From assembly GCA_004145795.1 (NCBI GenBank), contig SEIO01000018.1:1-60494 (forward strand): a stretch of 60,494 nt of DNA, given 5' to 3'. How positions within the stretch are numbered: the stretch's first letter is position 1; each line of letters begins with the position of its first letter. The DNA comes from Lentibacillus lipolyticus. GTDB lineage: Bacteria; Bacillota; Bacilli; Bacillales; Amphibacillaceae. The translations under genes and the position numbers were made by a program. Positions 16,560 through 26,000 of this stretch are shown in pieces. The notes under the pieces were generated by a model, which saw nothing but the letters and a program-made list of their open reading frames with translations, did not search any database and had not been told where the DNA came from.

Positions 16560-16597
16560 AACACCCTTATTCGCATCGTCGAATAAGGGTGTTTTTT
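16560..16597 (+). terminator. Terminator of the small-gene pair
   Basis: Perfect 14-base stem AACACCCTTATTCG/CGAATAAGGGTGTT with a six-base loop and a T-run. Confidence 0.92.
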
Positions 16598-16664
16598 ATT
16601 TCTTTTTGTTCGTTTTTCTGATAACATATAAAATAAGTATGGATAATGATGGAGGGAAATAAAC

Positions 16665-16928
16665 ATGGGAGTAAGAGCGGAGTCTACACCAAATCCGAAC
16701 GCACAGAAGTTCACAACGGACAGTCTGATTTTTCAAGGTGAGAGCAGCATTTCCGTTATGCCCGGTGATACAAGTGAACACGCCATTTTAAATGACCTGA
16801 TGGAACTGGACGGTGTTGATAACGTCTTTGGCTATCAAAACTTCATTACCGTCAATAAAGCTTTTGATGCGGAATGGGACGACGTGGAGCCAAAAGTTAT
16901 GGAAGTTTTTGAAAAACACGGCTACTAA
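16665..16928 (+). CDS. Nfu/NifU N-terminal-domain protein
   Basis: An 87-residue protein that consists only of the Nfu N-terminal domain: it opens with AESTPNPNAQKFTTD, the signature of that domain, and contains GVDNVFGYQNFITVNK. The C-terminal CxxC cluster-binding part of Nfu is absent, so it cannot itself hold an Fe-S cluster in the usual way. The ATG follows a GGAGGG site, and a terminator follows. Stand-alone versions occur in Bacillaceae; the role is probably protein interaction during Fe-S transfer. Confidence 0.85.
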   Translation: MGVRAESTPNPNAQKFTTDSLIFQGESSISVMPGDTSEHAILNDLMELDGVDNVFGYQNFITVNKAFDAEWDDVEPKVMEVFEKHGY

Positions 16929-16955
16929 GACATAAGCCGCGGTAAAGAATACATA

Positions 16956-16987
16956 AAGACAGCAGAACTCAACCTGCTGTCTTTTTT
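16956..16987 (+). terminator. Terminator of the Nfu-N gene
   Basis: Stem AGACAGCAG/CTGCTGTCT with an eight-base loop, then T's. Confidence 0.9.
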
Positions 16988-17001
16988 CATTCCTTATCCC
17001 T

Positions 17002-17436
17002 TCAGTCATCCTTGCTCAGGTCTACGGGAACATGATTTTGATCCACTTTTTCCCCGCTGTCATTTTTGCCATACAGGATAATGATTGGGACTTCTTCTGT
17101 ATTTTTTATTCTCTCGTTTAGCTCCAATTCAATGGAAAAGGACGCCCAGCCCTGTTCATTTTTCTGTAGATTAATCTCGTTCTCCTCCACCAGGACGGTA
17201 TCTCCCTGTTCAAACGTGTAATAAATACTATCCCCAACTGTTTGCGCCTCACCTGTTACCTGAATCGTACTTTCTTCGGTTGTCACGTCCATTTTTCTGA
17301 AGGTAACGGACGCTGTTTCTTCTGTTTGTTCATTTGCTTCTTTATTCGTTTCATTATTCCCATTTGATTCGCCTGTATTGCTGCATGCTGACAGTACAAT
17401 CGCAGCAAACGCGATAAACACCCATTTCCGCATCAT
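17002..17436 (-). CDS. Lipoprotein, possible Gmad2-like domain
   Basis: A 144-residue lipoprotein with signal peptide and lipobox LSACSN (Cys about residue 18), then a Glu/Asn-rich linker to about residue 42. The rest is an all-beta domain (STIQVTGEAQTVGDSIYYTF ... VPIIILYGKNDSG) that resembles the Ig-like Gmad2 domain of spore-germination and stress lipoproteins; this match is by eye. The ATG follows an AAAGGAG site. It is transcribed toward the Nfu-N gene and ends next to its terminator. Confidence 0.7.
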   Translation of the reverse strand: MMRKWVFIAFAAIVLSACSNTGESNGNNETNKEANEQTEETASVTFRKMDVTTEESTIQVTGEAQTVGDSIYYTFEQGDTVLVEENEINLQKNEQGWASFSIELELNERIKNTEEVPIIILYGKNDSGEKVDQNHVPVDLSKDD

Positions 17437-17587
17437 TGATCACTCCTTTTTAGTGAATCTAAAAGACCGTTTCTTTTTACTTTAGAGAATGCCTGCTTAA
17501 CAATTTCTATAAAGTGCGACGCACAGGACGTCGCGGTTTTAGCCTGCGTACCTTTTCCCACAGGAGTCTCGCTTATTACACCGCTAC

Positions 17588-17692
17588 GGAAATACACTAC
17601 GCTTTCCGCGGGGGAGTGGTGAGCCTCCTCGGGCTTTGCCCTGTGGGGTCTCACCGATCTCCTACTTCCCGCAGGAGTCTTCGTGTATTTCC
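17588..17692. repeat. GC-rich hairpin repeat, copy 2
   Basis: A 105-base palindrome with perfect ten-base arms GGAAATACAC/GTGTATTTCC, then GCTTTCCGCGGG facing CCCGCAGGAGTC, and an inner GTGAG/CTCAC stem. A related fragment (17514-17580, with AGGACGTCGCGG and CACAGGAGTC) precedes it. The arms differ from those of the other copies. Confidence 0.88.
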
Positions 17693-17772
17693 TCCGCTTT
17701 GCTGTGCTTAACAACTTTATATTTTAATTAAGGAAAGAAATTACAAAAATGTTGAACCACAATTACGATAGT

Positions 17773-17957
17773 TGATTGGAGTGGAGGGCAGTCGACTCCT
17801 CGAAAAAGGAAAGCACTTTTTCTCACGAAGATGTAACGCTGCCGCAGCTTTCCTTGCCCTGCGCTCGTCGGCTAAGAACGCCACCTCCTGTGGCAACGCC
17901 TTTGTGACCAACGTCCTGTTGGCCCGAGGCTGAAGCGTTGCCCGCGGAAAGCGACGA
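17773..17957. repeat. GC-rich hairpin repeat, copy 3 (inverted)
   Basis: The same family in reverse orientation, from TGATTGGAGTGGAGGGCAGT to CCCGCGGAAAGCGACGAG. It contains the modules GCTCGTCGGCTAAGAACG and GACCAACGTCCTGTTGGCCC, which reappear at 35.4 kb and 60.2 kb. Together with the neighbouring repeats it fills most of the 790-base gap 17437-18228, where no gene is supported. Confidence 0.82.
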
Positions 17958-17986
17958 GCAAAACATCCACCGAGGAAGCCGCGAGT

Positions 17987-18113
17987 TGCGAGGAGCGTAT
18001 GCTACGCCGAATCACTTGCAACGCGACGAGCACAAAGCAAAGCTCCACCTGAGTATGCTTCAATCTGCGAGGAACGTATGCTTCTCCGAGTAAGCTTGCA
18101 ACGCGACGAGCAC
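17987..18113. repeat. Imperfect 47-base direct repeat pair
   Basis: Two copies (17987-18033 and 18066-18113) share TGCGAGGA-CGTATGCT at the start and TTGCAACGCGACGAGCAC at the end, with a variable centre. Each can fold on itself through TTGCGAGG-like and CTTGCAA-like pieces. They adjoin repeat copy 3. Confidence 0.75.
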
Positions 18114-18228
18114 TCTAGTGTTTTTCCGGAGCGGTGTTATATTACTCAATATTTTCGATGCTACGTCGCACTATACATCAACTTCGAAGAAAATATAGCG
18201 GCAAAGTTTACGAAAACAGCCTCTTATT

Positions 18229-19071
18229 TTAATCCCGGCGGAAGAATCCGAAAATGCCTGTGGTCTGTACAATATTCGTGAACGCATTAGGGTCCACTTC
18301 GCCAATGATCCGTTCCAGATCATAGAGTTCATACCTTGTAACAACCAGATACATCATATTTTTATCCTCACGTGAGTATGCCCCTTTGGCTGGAAGGATG
18401 GTGATCCCACGTACCATGGTGTCATGGATTGCTTTTTGCAGTTCCTCTGCTTTGTGCGTAATAATCATAGCTGTCACTTTTTCGTGCCGTGTATGGAGGG
18501 CGTCAATCACTCGTGTTGTGACATACAGTGTCAGCAATGTATATAACGCATTTTCCCATTCATACAGAATACCAGCCATCGCGATAATGACTGCATTGAG
18601 CGTCAAAAAATAGGTGCCAATCGGCTTGTCTTTCATACGGGATAGTACCATCGCCACAATGTCCATCCCGCCGGTAGACGCACCATGTTTCAGTGTAATT
18701 CCAACACCGGCACCCCCTAGAACACCGCCAAATACGGCGTTCAATATGATATCTTCGGAGAGTTCTATCACAGGCAGAACTTCCAAAGCGGTTGTGGTGA
18801 CGATAACCGACACAACACTGTAGATTGTGAATCCCTTTCCGACCTTCAACCAGCCCAGTATTGCAACTGGAATATTCAATACGAAAAGTATGATACCGGT
18901 CGACAGCCCAATTCCAAGAAAATCATTAAAAATACTCGCCATAAGCTGTGCAGCACCTGTAAACCCGCTCGCATAAACATTCGCCGAAATTAGGAAGAAA
19001 TTCAGCGACATCGCATTTAGAAGAGCACCGAATATCACAATTACAATCCGTTTCGCTTCAACTAAAAACAT
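18229..19071 (-). CDS. yitT: YitT family membrane protein
   Basis: A 280-residue protein with five or six membrane segments in the first 180 residues (YitT/DUF161) and a cytosolic C-terminal DUF2179 domain (VTAMIITHKAEELQKAI ... GAYSREDKNMMYLVV). It has family motifs GASTGGMDIVA and GFTGAAQL. Its transport function is unproven. The ATG follows a GGAGGG site. It is divergent from yitS as in B. subtilis. It is separated from the upstream lipoprotein gene by the repeat-rich gap, and no terminator distinct from the repeats is seen. Confidence 0.9.
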   Translation of the reverse strand: MFLVEAKRIVIVIFGALLNAMSLNFFLISANVYASGFTGAAQLMASIFNDFLGIGLSTGIILFVLNIPVAILGWLKVGKGFTIYSVVSVIVTTTALEVLPVIELSEDIILNAVFGGVLGGAGVGITLKHGASTGGMDIVAMVLSRMKDKPIGTYFLTLNAVIIAMAGILYEWENALYTLLTLYVTTRVIDALHTRHEKVTAMIITHKAEELQKAIHDTMVRGITILPAKGAYSREDKNMMYLVVTRYELYDLERIIGEVDPNAFTNIVQTTGIFGFFRRD

Positions 19072-19195
19072 CCATTTCCCTCCTCTCTTATAGTCCTACC
19101 CTATTCTTGTTTTGCTAACTTTCGTTGACTATCCTGTCCCGTCGTTTTACACTTGAAGAAATATACGTATTTCAAAATGAAATGAAGGTGAAAAA

Positions 19196-20056
19196 ATGAA
19201 TACCGTCATTCTCGCTGATTCTGCATGTGATTTGTCCGAAGAACATTATAAAGCATATAACATTGAAATGGTACCATTAACTGTTCATCTCGACGGACAG
19301 GAATTTGAAGATGGGAAAGAATTAGAACCAAAGTCCGTCTATAAAGCCATGCGTGAAGGAAAGAGTCCAAAAACATCCCAAGTGTCTCCACAAACATTTA
19401 AGGCTATTTTCACATCGTATGCCCAAGCAAATCAACCATTAGTGTATTTAGCTTTTTCGTCCGGGCTGTCAGGTACCTTCCAGACAGCCAAAATGATGGA
19501 AGAAGAAGTGAAAGAGACATGGCCGGATGCTGATTTACGTGTCATCGATACAAAATGTGCATCAATAGGCTATGGCCTTGTCATCCTCCGTGCAGCCAAG
19601 CTTGCTAAAGACGGGGCACCGATTGATGAAATCATTGAAACCGCCCAGTACCATGCAGACCATATGGAACACATTTTTACGGTCGATGATCTCGAGTATT
19701 TGTATCGCGGCGGACGGGTCAGCAAAACAGCTGCATTTGTCGGGTCATTTCTTAAGATTAAACCGATTCTCCATGTAGAAGACGGTAAACTCGTTCCGCT
19801 GGAAAAAATACGCGGATCTAAAAAACTCTTGAACCGGATGCTTGAAATTATGGAAGAACGTGGTACCGATTTTTCCAAGCAGACCATTGGTATCAGTCAC
19901 GGTGATGATTTGGAGACTGCAGAAAAGCTAGCAGACATGATGAAAGAAAGATTCGGCACCGATGATATTCTGATTGAAATGGTCGGGGCAACAATCGGTG
20001 CACACGCAGGACCGGGAACCCTTGCCTTGTTCTTTTTAAACAACCCATACAAATAA
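19196..20056 (+). CDS. yitS: DegV family fatty-acid-binding protein YitS
   Basis: A 286-residue DegV/FakB-type protein. It begins VILADSACDLS, has the SSGLSGTFQ loop that binds the fatty-acid carboxylate, and ends with GATIGAHAGPGT. FakB proteins present a fatty acid to the kinase FakA, so a role in using exogenous fatty acids is likely. The ATG follows a GAAGGTG site. It is divergent from yitT and ends at a strong terminator. Confidence 0.9.
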   Translation: MNTVILADSACDLSEEHYKAYNIEMVPLTVHLDGQEFEDGKELEPKSVYKAMREGKSPKTSQVSPQTFKAIFTSYAQANQPLVYLAFSSGLSGTFQTAKMMEEEVKETWPDADLRVIDTKCASIGYGLVILRAAKLAKDGAPIDEIIETAQYHADHMEHIFTVDDLEYLYRGGRVSKTAAFVGSFLKIKPILHVEDGKLVPLEKIRGSKKLLNRMLEIMEERGTDFSKQTIGISHGDDLETAEKLADMMKERFGTDDILIEMVGATIGAHAGPGTLALFFLNNPYK

Positions 20057-20062
20057 ACCCAG

Positions 20063-20092
20063 AACTGATTCGGCAATACCGAATCAGTTTTT
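20063..20092 (+). terminator. Terminator of yitS
   Basis: Perfect 11-base stem AACTGATTCGG/CCGAATCAGTT with a five-base loop, then T's. Confidence 0.92.
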
Positions 20093-20101
20093 ATCTTCAT
20101 G

Positions 20102-20133
20102 AAAAAAGGTACCCAATGAGACATGGGTACCTT
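20102..20133 (-). terminator. Terminator of the nar operon
   Basis: On the minus strand a ten-base stem AAGGTACCCA/TGGGTACCTT is followed by T's, 27 bases past narI. Confidence 0.88.
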
Positions 20134-20159
20134 GCAGCACAGTGCCTTGTACAGACGTG

Positions 20160-20858
20160 TTATATTCCTTTCCGTTTATACGCCGATCTCGACCGGTATT
20201 GTTGGTACGGCCTGTTTAAATAATGCACGGGAGCACTGTACAAATGGACGAGCCGTGTGAACGGAATGGACGCAAACAATGCGAATGCCGAAATCACGTG
20301 CAGCTGGAATACGAACGGAACAGCACGCATTAATTCATATTGCGGCTGGAAAACGAACAAGCTGCGGAACCACGGACCAATCGTATCCCGGTATTCATAG
20401 GCAACAACGGTTGTGTTGTACACAAGCGTTACATAGACACCAAGGCCGGCGACAATAATCAGGCTGATCACGGAAAAAAAGTCTGCAAATGTTGCATGCA
20501 CCCGGACCCTATCAATAGTCATTTTACGGATGAGCAAAATAACGGCACCGGCAACGATCATCAGTCCGGCAAGACCACCGCCGTAAATCGCCAGGATGTG
20601 GTACATGTGATCTGACACACCAATCCAATGATAAAATCCTTTAGGGATCACCATCCCCATCACATGACCTATAAACGCAAACAGCAGCCCGTAATGAAAT
20701 AGCGGTGACCCGATTTTCAGCCATTTTTTCTCAAAAAACTCCGTTGATGGAGCAACCCACGTCAGCTGCCGATGCGCAAATCGGTAAATGCTTCCAAAAA
20801 TCATGATGGCCAAGGTGATGTACGGAAAAATGACCCACCAAAATATAGCTTCCATCAT
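20160..20858 (-). CDS. narI: Nitrate reductase gamma subunit NarI
   Basis: The membrane cytochrome b subunit that oxidises menaquinol and passes electrons to NarH. 232 residues, five membrane segments. Haem ligands are visible as two His in FHYGLLFAFIGHVMG and two in LHVISAFALFASIPFTRLVH. Two adjacent ATG codons follow a GGAGGTGGG site; either could be used. It is the last gene of the operon. The 100 bases between narJ and narI contain a stem (GATGGTCAT with ATGGCCATC) without a T-run, possibly affecting message processing. Confidence 0.95.
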   Translation of the reverse strand: MMEAIFWWVIFPYITLAIMIFGSIYRFAHRQLTWVAPSTEFFEKKWLKIGSPLFHYGLLFAFIGHVMGMVIPKGFYHWIGVSDHMYHILAIYGGGLAGLMIVAGAVILLIRKMTIDRVRVHATFADFFSVISLIIVAGLGVYVTLVYNTTVVAYEYRDTIGPWFRSLFVFQPQYELMRAVPFVFQLHVISAFALFASIPFTRLVHLYSAPVHYLNRPYQQYRSRSAYKRKGI

Positions 20859-20958
20859 CCCACCTCCTTCCTGTTGTCGTATGGATGGCCATTTGTTTTA
20901 TCAAGATGACCATCCGTACTCGTGCAGCAAATGCCACCAAGGCCGGCACCAGTTACAT

Positions 20959-21552
20959 TCAGTTATACATAATCGGGTATGGCAATTCTTCGAGATCCGT
21001 TTTTTCCCGCTCCTGCTCCATTCTTTGCAAGTCTTCTTCTGATGGCTGTTCAAAAATCTCCTGCATCAGAACGGTGAAAATACCATAATACGGATTCGCT
21101 TCCGGTAACTGATAAAAGATCCGCTGTGTGGCAGCACCAAGACGCTTGAGCAACCGTTCGTGATTTGTTTCATCACTGGTGACAGCGATGAGCTCATACA
21201 GCATCGGGATATAGTCGGCCAATTCATCGCCGACACACTCATACCCTGCCTGATTGACTGTTTTTTGCAGCTTGATAAGCGCTGCACCACGTTTCGGGCT
21301 GTCACCAAATTCATGGGCGGAAAGGTACAGACCTGCTTTTTCATTCATATCAAATGTCGATACATACAGCTCCTGCAAGTCATGGAGCGGCTTGCGGCAG
21401 ATAGAGTCTGTCACATCCCAGAGCATTGCTTTGACCGATTCTGGGCCGTCCATCGTTTTCACTAATGTCTCTGCATCTTGCAAATCTTCACGTGTTGGAT
21501 ACCCAAGCAAGCGTGAGGCAGCCAATAACACAGTCTGTTGATAGGATTTCAT
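20959..21552 (-). CDS. narJ: Nitrate reductase assembly chaperone NarJ
   Basis: A cytosolic TorD/NarJ-type chaperone that holds NarG until the molybdenum cofactor is inserted and the enzyme joins NarI. The 197 residues include the family features LLGYPTREDL, LYVSTFD (the usual YV..FD block) and SAHEFGDSPKRG. The ATG at 21552 follows the narH stop immediately, with an AAAGGGGAAAG site inside narH. Confidence 0.93.
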   Translation of the reverse strand: MKSYQQTVLLAASRLLGYPTREDLQDAETLVKTMDGPESVKAMLWDVTDSICRKPLHDLQELYVSTFDMNEKAGLYLSAHEFGDSPKRGAALIKLQKTVNQAGYECVGDELADYIPMLYELIAVTSDETNHERLLKRLGAATQRIFYQLPEANPYYGIFTVLMQEIFEQPSEEDLQRMEQEREKTDLEELPYPIMYN

Positions 21553-23049
21553 TTACTTTCCCCTTTCAGACGAAAAAGTAACCAATCCCTCGGGCGGAGC
21601 GAGGTCTTCAAGACTGCATGCGCCCTGGCGGTAATGCAGGTCATCGTCCATTTCTCTGCGTCCGGTCGGAATGACAAAGCGCTCATCGTATTTCGCAACG
21701 CCTAAGAGACGAGCCATTTCCTCGATTGTTTCCACATCGGTCCCTGCCTCTTCCAGCAATTTACTTTTGCCAATCTCATCAATGCCACCAACATTCACGG
21801 AGCGCATGTGCACGCGCATGGCGGTCAGTTTCAAGAGCACTTTTCGGATGACAGACGTATCCCCTGCTGAGAGCAGAGAGGCCAAGTAACTAATTGGAAT
21901 CCGCATCTGGTCGACTGCCGGAATATAGCCATCCGTATTGAGCTCCTCTTCGTTCGTAATATGGTTCATGATTGGGCTGAGCGGCGGCACATACCAAACC
22001 ATCGGCAGTGTCCGGTATTCCGGATGCAGCGGAAGCGCGATTTTCCACTTCATCGCCATTTTATAAATAGGCGATTCTTGTGCCCCTTTAATCCACTCCT
22101 CATTGATGCCAGCTTCTTTCGCTGCTTTGATTACCTCGTCATCAAACGGGTCAAGAAAACAGTTCAGTTGTGCCTCATACAAATCCTGCGGGTCTTCAAC
22201 CGATGCTGCCGCCTTCACTCTGTCAGCATCATACAGTACAACACCGATATAGCGAATTCGTCCGACACATGTCTCCGAACAGATGGTTGGAAGGCCTGCC
22301 TCTGTCCTTGGATAGCAGAAATTACACTTCTCGGCTTTATGGGTGTTCCAGTTATAATACACCTTGTTATACGGACACCCGTTCATGCAGAAACGCCAGC
22401 CGCGGCATTCTTCCTGGTCAACCAGAACAATTCCGTCCTCATCACGCTTGTATAAAGCACCTGATGGGCAGGAAGCCACACAGGAAGGATTCAGGCAGTG
22501 TTCGCAAATGCGCGGCAAATACATCATAAATGTTTTCTCATATTCCATGGCGATATGATCCTGCAGCCCTTTCACGTTCGGGTCACGCGAGACCACTTCA
22601 CTTCCGCCGGCGAGATCATCATCCCAGTTTGACCCCCATTCCGGCTTGTCCATGTAATTGCCGGTAATCATGGACTTCGGTCTGGCCACCGGGAGATGTT
22701 CTGACTTCGGACTATTTATCAAATGGTCATAGTCATATGTCCACGGTTCATAATAATCGTCCATGGATCCCATATTCGGATTGTAGAAAATATTCATCAG
22801 TTTCGTGATTGGGCCGCCCGCCCGCAGCCGGAGCTTTCCGTTTTTTAGCTCCCAGCCGCCTTTGTAGTAGTCCTGGTTTTCCCATTCCTGCGGGTAGCCG
22901 ACACCTGGCCTCGTCTCCACGTTGTTAAACCACATATACTCCGTTCCAGGCCGGTTCGTCCATGTTGTCTTACATGTGACCGAACATGTGTGACAGCCGA
23001 TACATTTGTCCAGATGCATGACCATTGCAACCTGTGCTTTAACTCTCAA
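21553..23049 (-). CDS. narH: Nitrate reductase beta subunit NarH
   Basis: The electron-transfer subunit carrying four Fe-S clusters between NarI and NarG. All cysteine groups are present: CIGCHTCSVTC, CEHCLNPSCVASCP, CRGWRFCMNGCP and CNFCYPRTEAGLPTICSETC. The Trp in CRGWRFC marks the 3Fe-4S cluster. 498 residues is normal. The TTG start at 23049 lies within the last codons of narG (11-base overlap) and follows a GGAGGT site. It is cytoplasmic-side and membrane-attached through NarI. Confidence 0.96.
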   Translation of the reverse strand: MRVKAQVAMVMHLDKCIGCHTCSVTCKTTWTNRPGTEYMWFNNVETRPGVGYPQEWENQDYYKGGWELKNGKLRLRAGGPITKLMNIFYNPNMGSMDDYYEPWTYDYDHLINSPKSEHLPVARPKSMITGNYMDKPEWGSNWDDDLAGGSEVVSRDPNVKGLQDHIAMEYEKTFMMYLPRICEHCLNPSCVASCPSGALYKRDEDGIVLVDQEECRGWRFCMNGCPYNKVYYNWNTHKAEKCNFCYPRTEAGLPTICSETCVGRIRYIGVVLYDADRVKAAASVEDPQDLYEAQLNCFLDPFDDEVIKAAKEAGINEEWIKGAQESPIYKMAMKWKIALPLHPEYRTLPMVWYVPPLSPIMNHITNEEELNTDGYIPAVDQMRIPISYLASLLSAGDTSVIRKVLLKLTAMRVHMRSVNVGGIDEIGKSKLLEEAGTDVETIEEMARLLGVAKYDERFVIPTGRREMDDDLHYRQGACSLEDLAPPEGLVTFSSERGK

Positions 23050-26000
23050 GCCAATTTACCTCCTTCATCGGTTTAATCACTGCAATCGTGTCGCGCTGGC
23101 TTCCGGTTGTTCCGTAGTAGTTGAATCCATAACTCAGTTGCGAATAACCACCAATCATGTGGGTTGGTTTTTGTGTGATTCGGGTTACACTGTTATGCGT
23201 CCCGCCGCGTTTCTTGGTAACCGATGTGCCCGGAACGCCCATGGTGCGGTCCTGCGCATGATACATGTAAGCTGCGCCTCGTGGCAGCCGGTAGGTAAGA
23301 ACAACTCTGGCAGCGATGGCCCCATTCCGGTTATAGACTTCAATCCAGTCATTATCCTTTAAACCGATGGATGCCCCGTCTTCCTCGTTCATCCAGACAA
23401 CCTGCCATCCCCTGAATAGCTGAACCATTGGTGACGATTCGGTGAACATCGTATGAATGCCCCACTTTTGGTGCGGCGTCAGATAACGGACAGTTATCGA
23501 CTTTTCCTCATGTTCCGGTTCATTCTCGCCTTTGATATATGGCCCTTTATTGACCGGCGGAAGATAGGTCGGCAGCCCCTCGCCGAAATCGAGCATCATT
23601 TCATGGTCAAGGTAAAAACTCTGCCTTCCGGTCAGCGTTCGCCACGGAATGCTGTATTCCGTATTTACTGTAAACGGGGAGTACCGGCGCCCGTCTTTCT
23701 CCAGACCGCTCCAGACTGGTGTTGAAATCGTCTGACGCGGCTGGGCGGTTAGATCGGCCAGTGTATAGGACGTTTCTTCGTGGCCTTTGGCAATGTCGGA
23801 TAAGTCTTGCCCAGTTTTTGCTTCCATGGATTCCCAGCCTTCTACCGCTCGTCTTCCATTAGTTGCTCCCGACATCAAAAGAATCGTCTCAGCCGCTTTA
23901 ATATCGGAGTAAAGGTCAGGATTACCCTTACCGAGTCCTTCTCGTTTGGACACACCGAGCCGTTCTTTTAGCTCTTCGTAGACTTTCGCACCAGGCAGCT
24001 TCACACCTTTCATACCATACCCTTGTTTCAAAGCCGGACCGATTGTTGTCATTTTCTGATAGACGTTCGGATAATCACGCTTGACCACGGAAAAGTTCGG
24101 CATTGTTTTTCCGGGCACAGCCTCGGTTTCCCCTTTACGCCAGTCGAGAATTTTTCCACTCGGCTGGGCGATTTCGTCGGTCGTATCATGCCCGAGCGGA
24201 GAAGTTAATAGCTCTTCTGTTTCACCAGGTAAATACTCCTCTGCCAGTTCTGAGAAAACCCTGCTGATTTCACGAAACGTATCCCAGTCACTTTTCGACT
24301 CCCATGGCGGGGATATCGCCGCATTAAACGGATGGATGAATGGGTGCAGATCTGTAGTGCTTAAATCATATTTTTCATACCACGTCGCTGCCGGCAACAC
24401 AATATCCGAAAACAGCCCAGAACTGGTCATCCGGAAGTCAACGCTGACGAACAAGTCCGCTTTACCTTCTGCCCCTTTATCATTCATATTGACTGTTTCC
24501 GGACGCCACGACGTTTCTGATTCAGCCATGACCTGATCATCCCCGCCAATTAAATGCTTGACGAAAAATTCGTGGCCTTTTCCACTGTCCCCTAACAAAT
24601 TCGAGCGCCAGTTGAAGAAAACTCTTGGAAAGTTGCGTGGGTCGTCTGGGTTTTCAATCGACCAGTCCACGTCGCCATTTTTCACCTTATCCACAATGGA
24701 ATCAATAACGTCTTGTTCGGTTTTGGCACCATCTTCCCTTGCTTCTTTCACAAGGTCAATCGAGTTTTGGGTGAATTGCGGGTACGATGGCAGCCAGCCA
24801 AGACGTGCGGCCAACGCATTAATGTCAGCCGGGTGCATATCATTATATTTTCCGCCCCAGGCCGTATCTTTCATGACATCCCGTTCCTCATAACGATACT
24901 GGTCTGTTGCGAAATAGAAGAACGATGTACCATTCTGCTGCCTCGGCGGGCTCCCCCAGTCTTTGGCAAAAGCAACCGTCTGCCATCCTTCAACAGGGCG
25001 GACTTTTTCCTGCCCGACATAGTGGGCCCAGCCGCCGCCATTGACACCTTGTGACCCCGTCAACAGGACAAGGTTCAAAATCGACCGGTAAATCTGATCA
25101 CTATGGAACCAATGGTTGGTGCCACCACCCATAGCAATCATCGATTTGCCTTCCGTCCGTTTCGCGTTATCGGCAAATTCCCGCGCAACCTGAATAACAT
25201 GCTGTTTGCTAACATTGGTTATACTTTCCTGCCACGCTGGTGTGTATGGTTTCGGATCATGATAATCTGTCGGGTAGTCGCCTTGCAGTCCACGACTTAC
25301 ACCTGTGTGTGCCATCATCAAGTCATAGACAGTCGTGACGCTAAGCTTATTCCCGTCTTTATCGGTAATATGTTTTACGGGCACGCCCCGCCGGACGATA
25401 TCCCCATGTTCTTTGGCGAAATACGGGAATTCCACCTGTATTTCCTCATCAGCTATGTGCAGGAAGCTCAGTTCCGGATTAATGGACGTACCATCTTCCT
25501 TTTCCAATTTCAAATTCCACTTGCTGCCGCCGTCCCAGCGATGTCCTTGTGTTCCATTCGGCACAGCCATGTCATTGGTGTTCAAGTCCCAAACAACCGT
25601 CTTCCATTCCCCAAGCTTTTCTTGGCTGTGCAAGTCGTCTGCATGGAGAAAGCGGCCAGACCGGTATTCACTGCCATGTTGATCAACCGTTATCAGAAAC
25701 GGCAAATCGGTGAACTTTTTCGCATAGTTCATAAAGTATGGGGTCGGATCATCAACATAAAACTCTTTTAAGATTACATGCGTCATGGCCATCGCCAGTG
25801 CACCATCCGTTCCTGCTCTGGCCGGCAGCCACATGTCGGCAAACTTTTCATACTCTGCATAATCCGGACTGACACCGACCACTTTCGTCCCATTGTAGCG
25901 TGATTCCACCATGAAATGAGCATCCGGTGTACGTGTCTGCGGCAGATTCGTCCCCCAAATAATAAAGTATTTCGAGTTGTACCAGTCTCCACTTTCCGGA

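Noticed and set aside
17433-18063. Short reading frames inside the 17.4-18.2 kb gap
   Set aside because: They lie wholly in the GC-rich hairpin repeats and lack ribosome sites; composition is Arg/Ser/Ala-rich as expected for chance frames.
13550-18120. CRISPR array
   Set aside because: The repeats are large, palindromic and dispersed, not short units with regular spacers, and no cas gene is present.
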